Shown here piece by piece: positions 15,671 to 22,924 of a stretch of 37,474 nucleotides of DNA. Made by a program: the position numbers and the translations under genes. Below the pieces are notes generated by a model. That model searched no databases. It saw nothing but the letters and a program-made list of their open reading frames with translations, and had not been told where the DNA came from. The stretch's first letter is position 1; each line of letters starts with the position of its first letter. The stretch spans positions 1-37,474 of the forward strand of contig JAPPPX010000039.1 of the NCBI GenBank assembly GCA_028817305.1, in the 5' to 3' direction. Source of the DNA: Gammaproteobacteria bacterium. Lineage in GTDB: Bacteria; Pseudomonadota; Gammaproteobacteria; Porifericomitales; Porifericomitaceae.

Positions 15671-17548
15671 TCAAGGATCTTCGTGCAGCAGACCGTGGAT
15701 ATGCCGGGCCAGCCGCTTGCCGATTCCCGGCACCCGGGCCAGTTCTTCGGTGCCGGCGGCGCGCACGCCCTGAGCGCCGCCGAAATGCAGCAACAGGCTG
15801 CGTCGGCGCACTTGGCCAATCCCGGGCAGGTCCGTCAGCGGCGAATCCAGCCGCTGCCGGGCACGGCGGCGGCGGTGGCCGGCGCTGGCAAAACGGTGCG
15901 CCTCGTCCCGGACCCGCTGCAACAAGCGCAGGGCTGGCGAAGCGGCGGCGAGCCGCAGGCAGCGTCCGTCGGCGCGGACCAGCCGGTCCTCCGACGGACG
16001 GCGCCCTTCCCCTTTGCGGATGCCCAGCACCTCGATCTCGCTCGCCAACTGCAATTCCCGCAACGTCCTGACTGCCTGCGCCGCCTGCGCCCGGCCGCCG
16101 TCAATGAGCAACAGGTCCGGCAACGGCGCCGCCTCCTGCGCGCGCCGCCGGTAGTGCCGTGTGACTGCCTGGCCAATGGCGGCGCAATCGTCGCCGGGAC
16201 GGATGCCGCGGATATTGAAACGCCGGTACTCGCCGCGCCGCGCGCCGCCGGCATCGAAAACTACGCAGGAAGCGGTGGCCGCCTCCCCGCGAGTGTGGCT
16301 GATATCGAATCCCTCGATGCGGCACAATGGCTTACGGCGTTCGAGGAGGCGCCCCAATTCCCGTAATGGGCCGCCTTCTCCTCGCGCCGCCTCCCGCTCC
16401 GCCAGAGCCAAGCGGGCGTTTTCCCCGGCCAGCGACAGCCACCGGCCCCGCTCGCCCCGGGGACGGCAGCGAATCGTCACCGGCCTCCCTGCCCGCTCCG
16501 CCAGGACGGACTCCAACAGGCGGCAATCGTCCGGCAGATGGTTGAGCAGTATCTCGGCCGGCAGAGGCGCCCCGCCGCCATCGGCCAGGTAGTATTGAGA
16601 CAGGAAGGCGCTCAGGACTTCTCCCGGCCCTGCCCCCGCCTGCCTGCTCGGGAAAAAGGCCCGGCTGCTGCGAGGCGTCCCGCCGCGCACGGGAAAAACC
16701 TGTACGCAGGCCCGATCCGCCTCGATCCGGCAGGCGATGGCGTCCAGAACGGCGCCGGGGTCGCTGGGCCGGTGCCGCGCCTGCACGGCGCGCAATTTAG
16801 CGACCTGGTCCCGGTAGCGGGCGGCACGCTCGAAATCGAGACGCTCCGCCGCTTGGCGCATTGGCTCCAGCAGCCCCTCCATCAGCTCCCGGTCGCGGCC
16901 CTCTAGCAGCAGGGCCGACCTGTGCACATCCTGCAGGTATTCCTCGCGGCCGATATAGCCCACGCAGGGCGCCGTGCAACGCTGCAGCTGGTATTGCAGG
17001 CAGGGACGGCGACGGCCGCGAAAGGAGCGGTCGTCGCAGTCGCGGATGCGAAATAGTTTTTGCAACAGACTCAGGGTGCCGCGCACCGCGCGCGGGTCGG
17101 GATAGGGCCCGAAGTAGCGCCCCCGCTCCCGGCGCGAGCCGCGATAGAAATGCAGGCGCGGGAAGTCGTGGCTGTCGTCCAGGCGCAGATAGGGGTAACT
17201 CTTATCGTCGCGGAACAGCACGTTGTAGCGGGGGCGCAGGTTCTTGATCAGGCTGCTTTCCAGCACCAGCGCCTCCCTCTCGCTGGCGGTCACCGTCACC
17301 TTGATAGAGTGCGCCTGCGCCATAATGCGGCGGATCTTGAGGGCCTGGTTGCCGCCCCCGCAGTAGCTGCGCAAGCGGTTGCGCAGGTTGGCGGCCTTGC
17401 CCACGTAAAGCGCCTGCTCGGCCGCGTCCAGGATGCGGTACACCCCCGGCCGGGTCGTCACCGTGCGCAGGAAGGCGCGGCCATCGAAGGCGAGGGCATT
17501 CCCACCGCTTTTTTGCCCTGTGGCCACTCCTTTTTCCGTATTCGCCAA
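15671..17548 (-). CDS. uvrC: Excinuclease ABC subunit C
   Basis: 625 residues. UvrC makes both incisions in UvrAB-directed nucleotide excision repair. The N-terminal GIY-YIG domain reads GVY (35-37) and YVG (48-50) with Arg58; the following LESSLIKNLRPRYN is typical. A UVR domain (about 205-240, with ERLDFERAARYRDQV) contacts UvrB, the central RNase H-like nuclease holds FDISHTRG and DLLLIDGG, and the C-terminus has helix-hairpin-helix motifs (LTDLPGIGQVRR, LARVPGIGKRLA). The uvrC-pgsA-tRNA order is conserved in Gammaproteobacteria, but no uvrY/gacA response regulator precedes uvrC here. Confidence 0.96.
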   Translation of the reverse strand: MANTEKGVATGQKSGGNALAFDGRAFLRTVTTRPGVYRILDAAEQALYVGKAANLRNRLRSYCGGGNQALKIRRIMAQAHSIKVTVTASEREALVLESSLIKNLRPRYNVLFRDDKSYPYLRLDDSHDFPRLHFYRGSRRERGRYFGPYPDPRAVRGTLSLLQKLFRIRDCDDRSFRGRRRPCLQYQLQRCTAPCVGYIGREEYLQDVHRSALLLEGRDRELMEGLLEPMRQAAERLDFERAARYRDQVAKLRAVQARHRPSDPGAVLDAIACRIEADRACVQVFPVRGGTPRSSRAFFPSRQAGAGPGEVLSAFLSQYYLADGGGAPLPAEILLNHLPDDCRLLESVLAERAGRPVTIRCRPRGERGRWLSLAGENARLALAEREAARGEGGPLRELGRLLERRKPLCRIEGFDISHTRGEAATASCVVFDAGGARRGEYRRFNIRGIRPGDDCAAIGQAVTRHYRRRAQEAAPLPDLLLIDGGRAQAAQAVRTLRELQLASEIEVLGIRKGEGRRPSEDRLVRADGRCLRLAAASPALRLLQRVRDEAHRFASAGHRRRRARQRLDSPLTDLPGIGQVRRRSLLLHFGGAQGVRAAGTEELARVPGIGKRLARHIHGLLHEDP

Positions 17549-17848
17549 CCCCGCAACCGTGTTGTTCGGCTCCTGGGCTTGCAGTATAGCGAATCCGACC
17601 GGGTGTCATGAGAGCGCTGTAGGGTTATTTTCTATACTTTATATAGATAAGCAATTTAATCCCATGATATTAAATGAATAAATATATGCAACTGCTATGC
17701 GATTGGGGGCCAAAGCGATGGGTGGCGGGTATGGACTGCGTCATCCGGTCATGCCTGGACCGTCCCCGCGCCGCCCATAACTATTATCCCGAAGGTAAGC
17801 GGCCTATTCGTCCGAAACCGCACCGGGCCATCGCGAGCCATGCATTGC

Positions 17849-17878
17849 TTGTTAAACTTTGAGTGACGGCGCTATACT
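17849..17878 (+). promoter_or_regulatory. Candidate promoter of the orphan lipoprotein gene
   Basis: TTGTTA (17849-17854) and TATACT (17873-17878; five of six) are separated by 18 bases. It would leave a leader of about 50 bases before the ATG at 17936. Confidence 0.5.
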
Positions 17879-17898
17879 TGAACTTGAGATGGCGAATC

Positions 17899-17922
17899 GC
17901 TGTAGAACTGGCTGTAGAACTG
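17899..17922 (+). repeat. 12-base tandem duplication in the lipoprotein leader
   Basis: GCTGTAGAACTG occurs twice head to tail (17899-17910, 17911-17922), just before the GGGAGG ribosome binding site of the next gene. It may be a recent slippage event that changes the spacing in the leader. Confidence 0.6.
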
Positions 17923-17935
17923 GGAGGCGCAAGGA

Positions 17936-18304
17936 ATGAAAAACGAAAAAAACAAAGGGACGGGCACGCTGTACGGTTTGATTCTGGGCTTGGTTGCGCT
18001 CCCGGGTCTTGCCGGTTGCGGCGGCCTCGCCGCAACCGCGATGCAATTCGAGCAAAGCCCTTACGGGGCCGAGTTAGAGGCCATGATGAACGTGTGCATG
18101 GACCTGCAGAAGAGCGGCGACCTGCCCGGTTTGGCTGGCGGCGAGCGCCCTCTCGAGTTCAAAAGCGATGAGATTGATTTTTCGGCCAGGAACGAGGTGT
18201 ATTACCCGTTGCGGCTGAACTGCTTCGTGCATGAAGGCAGGAAAAAGCACCGCTTCGCCTTTGTCAAAGAGGCGCAGACCGCGGACTGGGAACTCGTGAA
18301 GTAG
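17936..18304 (+). CDS. Hypothetical lipoprotein
   Basis: 122 residues. A basic N-terminus is followed by a hydrophobic stretch and the lipobox LAGC with Cys28, so the protein is probably a lipid-anchored envelope protein of about 95 mature residues. Two further cysteines (in NVCMDL and LNCFVH) could form a disulfide. The rest is charged and soluble, ending in DWELVK. No domain family was recognised. ATG at 17936 has GGGAGG eight bases upstream. It stands alone with its own promoter candidate and converges on the glutathione transferase gene. Confidence 0.7.
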   Translation: MKNEKNKGTGTLYGLILGLVALPGLAGCGGLAATAMQFEQSPYGAELEAMMNVCMDLQKSGDLPGLAGGERPLEFKSDEIDFSARNEVYYPLRLNCFVHEGRKKHRFAFVKEAQTADWELVK

Positions 18305-18380
18305 CGCCAGCTGGGGATGGACCCCGGAACGGCGCAGCCCTCCCTCTACGGTAGGAGTTGCCGGCCTCCTCAAGCCCTCC

Positions 18381-19013
18381 TCAAGCGGCGGCGGCCGGGC
18401 GGGCGCAGACCTTTCGGTACCAGCTTTGCAAGCGAGAGAGTCGCTCCGGAGGCTGGAATTCCGCCCGCCGCGCGAAATCCAGGGCCACCACGGCGGCGAT
18501 GTCGGCCATGCTGAAGCCGTCGCCGGCGACATGGGGGCTCTCCCCCAGGCGTTCGTCCAGCATTTCCACAAAGCGCTCCAGCCGTTTGCGTCCCCGTTCG
18601 ACGAGGGCGGGGATCTGGGCGAAGCCTCCCGAAGTACCGGACAAACCCCGGTCGCGGAACAGCGGGCTGGAATTGCGCACGGTCTCCCCTGCCGCGGCGT
18701 ATCCCTCCTGCATAACCCGTTCGTTCCACATCGTCACCCGCGCCCGATCCAGCGCGTCGGTGCCCAACAGCGGCGGCGTCGGATGTAATTCCTCCAGATA
18801 GCGGCAAATCGCATCTACGCCCCAGATGTATTGCCCCTCTGCCAGCTCCAGCACAGGCAGGGTACAGGCGGGGTTTTTCGCCTGAAATTCCGGCGTAAAC
18901 TGCTCCCGGGCCCGCAGATTCACCTGCACGGAGGGGAGCTCCAGCCCCTTCTCCGCGGCGAAGAAGCGCACCCGCCGCGGCCCGGGCGCCAACTTAAAAT
19001 CGTACAGCAGCAT
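18381..19013 (-). CDS. Glutathione S-transferase family protein
   Basis: 210 residues. The N-terminal thioredoxin-like domain has the GST pattern (LLYDFKLAPGPRRVRFFAAEKGLEL), the cis-proline region (NPACTLPVLEL) and the glutathione-contacting DAICRYLEE in place of the common ESxAI. The C-terminal helical domain contains the FSMADIAAVVALDFA motif. Such enzymes conjugate or reduce with glutathione in the cytoplasm; the substrate is unknown. ATG at 19013 begins exactly at the domain start; the longer frame would run back into the tRNA-Ser gene and was rejected. Confidence 0.88.
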   Translation of the reverse strand: MLLYDFKLAPGPRRVRFFAAEKGLELPSVQVNLRAREQFTPEFQAKNPACTLPVLELAEGQYIWGVDAICRYLEELHPTPPLLGTDALDRARVTMWNERVMQEGYAAAGETVRNSSPLFRDRGLSGTSGGFAQIPALVERGRKRLERFVEMLDERLGESPHVAGDGFSMADIAAVVALDFARRAEFQPPERLSRLQSWYRKVCARPAAAA

Positions 19014-19116
19014 ATTTATCGAAACCTCTTTCCGGTACCAAGCGTTTTCTTGCCCCCGTAGCCCTGCGGCCGCCCCCCTGCCCTCTCCCCGCCACCCCGT
19101 CCGCCCGGCGGGAAAA

Positions 19117-19203
19117 CGGAGAGGGAGGGATTCGAACCCCCGGACCGCGCAAACGGTCAACGGTTTTCAAGACCGCCGCCTTCGACCACTCAGCCACCTC
19201 TCC
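19117..19203 (-). tRNA. tRNA-Ser (anticodon UGA)
   Basis: On the minus strand the acceptor stem is GGAGAGG with CCTCTCC and discriminator G. The anticodon loop CTTGAAA carries TGA, and a long variable arm (GTTGACC...) marks a class II serine tRNA. The T-loop GGTTCGAATCC is standard. CCA is not encoded. It lies beside yccA, as serT does in E. coli. Confidence 0.94.
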
Positions 19204-19318
19204 CATCCCCGCGAATCATAACACCCCCCCATCCTCTCGGGGGGCGCGACCAGGGACAGCCGCCCCCGGAATCTCCTCCCCCAGCCGGGGGGAACCCGCG
19301 CAAAAAGCGCGGAGGGGG

Positions 19319-19345
19319 TTGCAAAAAGAAAATTCCTGATAGAAT
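19319..19345 (+). promoter_or_regulatory. Candidate promoter of the yccA-like gene
   Basis: TTGCAA (19319-19324) and TAGAAT (19340-19345; five of six) lie 15 bases apart, slightly short. A small hairpin CCGCGC-AAAAA-GCGCGG (19296-19312) sits directly upstream. Confidence 0.35.
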
Positions 19346-19395
19346 ACCCGGCATGGACACCGCTTACGCGGCTCACAACGGAGGATAGCGACGCC

Positions 19396-20070
19396 ATGAA
19401 CCGAGACTACTACTTCTCTCCTTCAGCGACCCAAGTTCCCGTCTTGCAGACGAACAAGCTGATTCGCAACACCTATCTGCTGTTGTCTGCGACGCTGCTG
19501 TTCAGCGCTTTTACGGCCGGGGCGGCCATGTTCCTGGGCTTTCGGGGCATGAACCCGCTGTTGACGCTGGGCGGCTACTTTCTGTTCCTGATGCTGGCCT
19601 CGTCCCATCGCAACAGCGGCTGGGGCCTGTTCTGGGTATTCGCCCTGACCGGCTTCATGGGCCTGACCCTGGGACCGATCCTGAACTTCTACCAACACTA
19701 TGTGGGCAACGGCCCCACGTTGGTGGTGATGGCCATGGGCGGCACGGCGGCCATATTCCTGGGCCTGTCCGGGTATGCGCTGGCCAGCCGCAAGGACTTC
19801 AGCTTCCTGGGCGGATTCCTGATGACCGGCATTCTGGTGGCCTTTCTGGCCTCTCTTGCCAGCTTCTTCCTGCCGGTCCCGGGGCTGTCGCTGGCCGTAT
19901 CCAGCATGTTCATACTGCTGATGTCCGGCCTGATCCTGTATCAGACCAGCAAGATGGTGCACGGCAGCGAGACCAACTACGTGATGGCGACGGTCACCCT
20001 GTACGTTGCCATCTACAACCTGTTCCTCAGCCTGCTGCATCTGCTGGGCATCTCCTCCTCCAGCGACTGA
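19396..20070 (+). CDS. Bax inhibitor-1/YccA family membrane protein
   Basis: 224 residues with about seven hydrophobic segments from residue 27 onwards after a short polar N-terminus (NRDYYFSPSATQVPVLQTNKLIRNTY), the standard start of YccA-type proteins. E. coli YccA modulates FtsH proteolysis; BI-1 relatives can conduct calcium. The late TSKMVHGSETNYVMATVTLYVAIYNLFLSLL segment carries the family's charged residues inside the membrane. ATG at 19396 is preceded by GGAGG about 12 bases upstream. tusE, which accompanies yccA in E. coli, does not follow here; instead the restriction-modification island begins. Confidence 0.92.
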   Translation: MNRDYYFSPSATQVPVLQTNKLIRNTYLLLSATLLFSAFTAGAAMFLGFRGMNPLLTLGGYFLFLMLASSHRNSGWGLFWVFALTGFMGLTLGPILNFYQHYVGNGPTLVVMAMGGTAAIFLGLSGYALASRKDFSFLGGFLMTGILVAFLASLASFFLPVPGLSLAVSSMFILLMSGLILYQTSKMVHGSETNYVMATVTLYVAIYNLFLSLLHLLGISSSSD

Positions 20071-20273
20071 TATAAAACGGTGGCTAGGGGCAGGTAGGCG
20101 GATTGCACACCTGGAGGTGCCTTGTGAGGCGCTCCCCTACTGGCCCCGCTTGGAGGGACGCCCTGCAGCATAACGGGTGCGAACATTTGCGTATTTCGCC
20201 CGCATCCAGCCTGACGGGTTCCTAGCGGCGATGGTGATCCGGCTTTGGCCTGCGCCCCCATGAAGGCGAGCCG

Positions 20274-21122
20274 ATGAACGTTCACCGAACGGCAACGAAC
20301 TTGGGGCTGTTTGAGGGCGCGACCGATGATTCGTCCATCCGCCGGTCCGGGAAACGCGGTATATCGCGGAAACCTCCCAATGGCCGCACCACCTCCGATC
20401 TCGTCGTATCCGCATATGTCGGCACCAACGCCGACGTGTTCCCCGATATCCTGAAGCTCCATATTCCCGAAGGGACCACGATTGCGGACGTGACCTACGG
20501 GAAAGGCGTATTCTGGAGGAACGTTCCTCAGGGGCTCTATGACTTGCATCCATCGGATATCGAGACCGGTACGGATTGCCGCGCGCTTCCCTATGACGAC
20601 CGCTCGTTGGGCGCCGTAATCCTTGACCCTCCCTACATGGAAGGGTTCTACAGGAATACGGGCCGAGGCGAAAAGGCCGGGAGCGGGACGCACAATACAT
20701 TCCGAAATTACTATTCGCAGGGTAAGGAAGCGCAGGGCGATGGCCCACGCTGGCACGATGCAGTACTGGCGATGTACTTCGATGCGCTTGCGGAAGCGCA
20801 CCGGGTTTTGCGGGACAAAGGCATTCTCGTCGTAAAATGTCAGGATCAAGTATGCGCGAACACCCAGCGCCTAACGCATGTAGATATTATCAATTACGCG
20901 GCGGACTTGAGCTTTTATTGCAAAGATCTGTTCGTCGTCGTGCGCCCGAATGCCCCTGCCGTCAGCAGATTGTTAACGCAGAATCACGCCCGCAAGAAGC
21001 ATTCTTATTTTCTCGTATTGGTCAAGAACGGCATTTCCCGCAAGCGGATTACTTTTCGGCCGCAATCTCGTCCAGCAATGCAAAAGGCTCGTCTCGGTAA
21101 GGGGGCGAAAGCGGCCAGGTGA
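20274..21122 (+). CDS. DNA methyltransferase of a probable restriction-modification pair
   Basis: 282 residues. It has the amino-methyltransferase motif IV DPPY (118-121, ILDPPYMEGF) and a motif-I-like VTYGKGVF around 73-80, so it probably methylates adenine N6 or cytosine N4 in DNA using SAM. A helix AEAHRVLRDKGILVVKCQD downstream is typical of such enzymes. Motif I precedes motif IV at short distance. Its target is unknown. The last 74 bases overlap the 3' end of a convergent candidate endonuclease gene. ATG at 20274 has a weak AAGG site upstream. It interrupts the yccA neighbourhood and is probably acquired. Confidence 0.82.
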   Translation: MNVHRTATNLGLFEGATDDSSIRRSGKRGISRKPPNGRTTSDLVVSAYVGTNADVFPDILKLHIPEGTTIADVTYGKGVFWRNVPQGLYDLHPSDIETGTDCRALPYDDRSLGAVILDPPYMEGFYRNTGRGEKAGSGTHNTFRNYYSQGKEAQGDGPRWHDAVLAMYFDALAEAHRVLRDKGILVVKCQDQVCANTQRLTHVDIINYAADLSFYCKDLFVVVRPNAPAVSRLLTQNHARKKHSYFLVLVKNGISRKRITFRPQSRPAMQKARLGKGAKAAR

Positions 21123-21666
21123 TCTTCATATTGGACTTCAGCAGGTAAGGCTGCACCTTCACGGGATCGTATGAGCGGTATTGCGACCTGGGCAGGGCGC
21201 TGTTGCCGGCAAATGCGAACCTCCATTGGTCGCCAAACTGGAACAGAGAGACGGCCAGAAGATCGAACTCGCCGACTTGCAGGCATGTCGTTGCCAACGA
21301 CACGCCATTGGGGAGCGTCACTTTTCTCCGGTCGCTGGCGTCACATTGGAACGTACCCTCCCATTCGTCGTCGCCAGTCTTCTTTACCGTTTTTGTCTGA
21401 AGCCCCTTGACTTCGACTCGAATCTCAGCTCCTTTGTAGATAAAGGAAAGGTCGCCCTTCTTGGAACGATCATGATCGTCATATTTTTTTATCTCCGAAA
21501 ATTTTGCCCCCTCAAACCAGAGTTTGCGCACTTTGAATTCGCTGACGTAACCGAAAAGCATCCCGCGCAGACTGGGGTTATGTTCGACGATCTTTGACAA
21601 CTCGCCCTCGGAAAGCCGCCAACGATTAAGGATGTTGGCGCGGCGCAGTCGTTCCCGAGGCGGCAT
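21049..21666 (-). CDS. Probable type II restriction endonuclease (PD-(D/E)XK-like)
   Basis: 205 residues, not recognised as a named enzyme. The stretch GDLSFIYKGAEIRVEVKGLQ offers Asp72, Glu85 and Lys87 in the spacing and strand context of a PD-(D/E)XK nuclease core. An upstream Lys/Asp-rich helix (KFSEIKKYDDHDRSKK) precedes it. The gene converges on, and overlaps, a DPPY DNA methyltransferase gene, the arrangement expected for a restriction-modification pair. No other domain is visible. It could also be a different nuclease or a non-catalytic partner; the assignment rests on the core motif and on the neighbour. Confidence 0.62.
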   Translation of the reverse strand: MPPRERLRRANILNRWRLSEGELSKIVEHNPSLRGMLFGYVSEFKVRKLWFEGAKFSEIKKYDDHDRSKKGDLSFIYKGAEIRVEVKGLQTKTVKKTGDDEWEGTFQCDASDRRKVTLPNGVSLATTCLQVGEFDLLAVSLFQFGDQWRFAFAGNSALPRSQYRSYDPVKVQPYLLKSNMKITWPLSPPYRDEPFALLDEIAAEK

Positions 21667-21730
21667 TTACCGCCGATCCCTTGCGGTCGCGGGGATAAGG
21701 GGTGGGTGCCGGACGCGCATGACAGGGATT

Positions 21731-21748
21731 GGAATATCCAAATATTCC
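21731..21748. promoter_or_regulatory. Inverted repeat upstream of the candidate endonuclease gene
   Basis: GGAATAT and ATATTCC form perfect 7-base arms around CCAA. The site lies 65 bases upstream of the endonuclease start, where an operator would act. No controller-protein gene was found in the window. Confidence 0.4.
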
Positions 21749-21771
21749 AGGTTGGTGGAAAAATTTATAGG

Positions 21772-21926
21772 CAAAGGGTCCTCCCCTACCCCAGTGCTTT
21801 CACTTCCTGGACCAGGGCGGCCACGGCCTTCTGGCCGTCGCCGTACAGCATGCGGGTGTTGTCGGCGTAGAACAGGGCGTTCTCGATGCCGGAGAAACCC
21901 CGTCCGCAGCCGCGCTTGATCACGAT
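21772..21926. repeat. Direct repeat copy 1: displaced 3' end of pntB
   Basis: These 155 bases match 22770-22924 without gaps at a constant offset of 998, with about eight mismatches, seven of them C/T transitions and most in the first 35 bases. The match covers the last 46 codons of pntB, its stop codon and about 14 bases beyond. The two copies flank the AT-rich methyltransferase gene. Confidence 0.92.
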
Positions 21927-21986
21927 TTCCCATATGTCCGAGCATCCGTCAGCTTCGTTTATGAAGCGGTAAATAATTGTTGCCAT
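21786..21986 (-). pseudogene. Chimeric fragment ending in the PntB C-terminus
   Basis: A 66-codon frame begins with about 20 unrelated residues (MATIIYRFINEADGCSDIWE) and continues into 46 residues nearly identical to the end of PntB (IVIKRGCGRGFSGIEN onward). One Arg-to-Cys change (RGR to RGC) and a Glu-to-Gly change at the last residue distinguish it from the intact copy. The PntB part alone is only the end of the NADP-binding domain and cannot work as a transhydrogenase. It is best seen as a remnant left by the event that created the direct repeat, although the frame is open. Confidence 0.75.
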
Positions 21987-22063
21987 GTTGCTTCTCCGCT
22001 GTTGGCGGCAATGCAAACGTTGTGCCGTAATTCCAAGCCTCGGCCCTGTGTTAGGTTCTACTC

Positions 22064-22705
22064 TTACTTTTTCTTTGCAACAATAACACCTTGCGTAAAA
22101 AATATTGGCCAAGTTATTGATTTATGAAGAATAGCCCCATACTTCACGACTTCCTGTTCCACTTCTGCAAAGCGTAAGGGACGCTCGTCCCAAAAAATCC
22201 ACATTCTAAGCATTTCGGAAACTCTTCTAGAGATTTTGTATAACCAAGTAGGCGTCGGAAACGTAATAAGGCAAATGCCGCCTCTTTCCAGGAACCGAAA
22301 ATGAGCCCGTATTGCCTTTGCTGTTTCTTCCACCGAAAAATGTTCGATCAGGCCTACGCTAAAGGCAATCTGAAATGGTTTTTCCGCGGTTGATTCATTT
22401 TGCATTTCGAGAATATCCACACATTCCAGACTGGTGGACGAATCCAACCCTATGCGTTCGATAAACTTTTGCAGCCCGACATTGTTATTATCAACAATTT
22501 TATAGTGTAACGGGCAGATCTTTTCTTTAATTAATTCATAGAAGCAACTATTTGCGCCGCCAAGTTCAACGATTCGCAATTGGCCGGTATCTGCAGGAGC
22601 GGCGCTTTTCATTAAAGCGACAACCTTGTTTCCTGTAATTTTCCTCGTAACCGAGGCCGTTTTATAAGGTTTGTTGTAATAAGAATCCCAGTCTGTTTTC
22701 TTCAT
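22064..22705 (-). CDS. Class I SAM-dependent methyltransferase
   Basis: 213 residues. The SAM site is visible as IVELGGANSCFYELI (motif I, residues 45-59), followed by the acidic KIVDNNN strand that binds the ribose, and VGLIEHFSVEETAKAIRAHFRFLERGG for the later motifs. It resembles small-molecule or glycan methyltransferases rather than DNA methyltransferases, since no DPPY or PCQ motif exists; the substrate is unknown. The gene is clearly more AT-rich than its neighbours, so it looks recently acquired. It is enclosed by the two copies of the pntB 3' end and is transcribed in the same direction as pntB. Confidence 0.85.
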   Translation of the reverse strand: MKKTDWDSYYNKPYKTASVTRKITGNKVVALMKSAAPADTGQLRIVELGGANSCFYELIKEKICPLHYKIVDNNNVGLQKFIERIGLDSSTSLECVDILEMQNESTAEKPFQIAFSVGLIEHFSVEETAKAIRAHFRFLERGGICLITFPTPTWLYKISRRVSEMLRMWIFWDERPLRFAEVEQEVVKYGAILHKSITWPIFFTQGVIVAKKK

Positions 22706-22769
22706 ATGCTTACATCTCGACTATTCGAGCCAGTAATCTCACCGACTGTTCGGGGTTGTTTTTAATGGT

Positions 22770-22924
22770 CAAAGGGCCTTCCTCTACTCCAGCGCTTTGA
22801 CCTCCTGGACCAGGGCGGCCACGGCCTTCTGGCCGTCGCCGTACAGCATGCGGGTGTTGTCGGCGTAGAACAGGGCGTTCTCGATGCCGGAGAAACCCCG
22901 TCCGCGGCCGCGCTTGATCACGAT
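22770..22924. repeat. Direct repeat copy 2: 3' end of the intact pntB
   Basis: This is the partner of 21772-21926, lying within and just beyond the complete pntB gene. The repeat ends sharply: on the gene-internal side the two copies diverge right after CACGAT. Confidence 0.92.

Larger units (their letters stand above)
17549..17935. other. Intergenic region upstream of uvrC and of the orphan lipoprotein gene
   Basis: No convincing gene was found. A weak minus-strand promoter candidate for uvrC has TATACT (plus-strand AGTATA at 17583-17588). An AT-rich tract at about 17625-17690 contains a dyad ATTTAAT/ATTAAAT (17654-17660 and 17669-17675). The lipoprotein promoter and a 12-base tandem duplication lie at the right end. 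Confidence 0.5.

Noticed and set aside
17674-17862. 62-residue plus-strand frame in the uvrC-lipoprotein spacer
   Set aside because: No ribosome binding site, no family resemblance and base composition that changes along its length; treated as noncoding.
20071-22783. A complete mobile element or integrase in the island
   Set aside because: No transposase, integrase or terminal inverted repeats were seen; only the direct repeat of the pntB end supports an insertion event.
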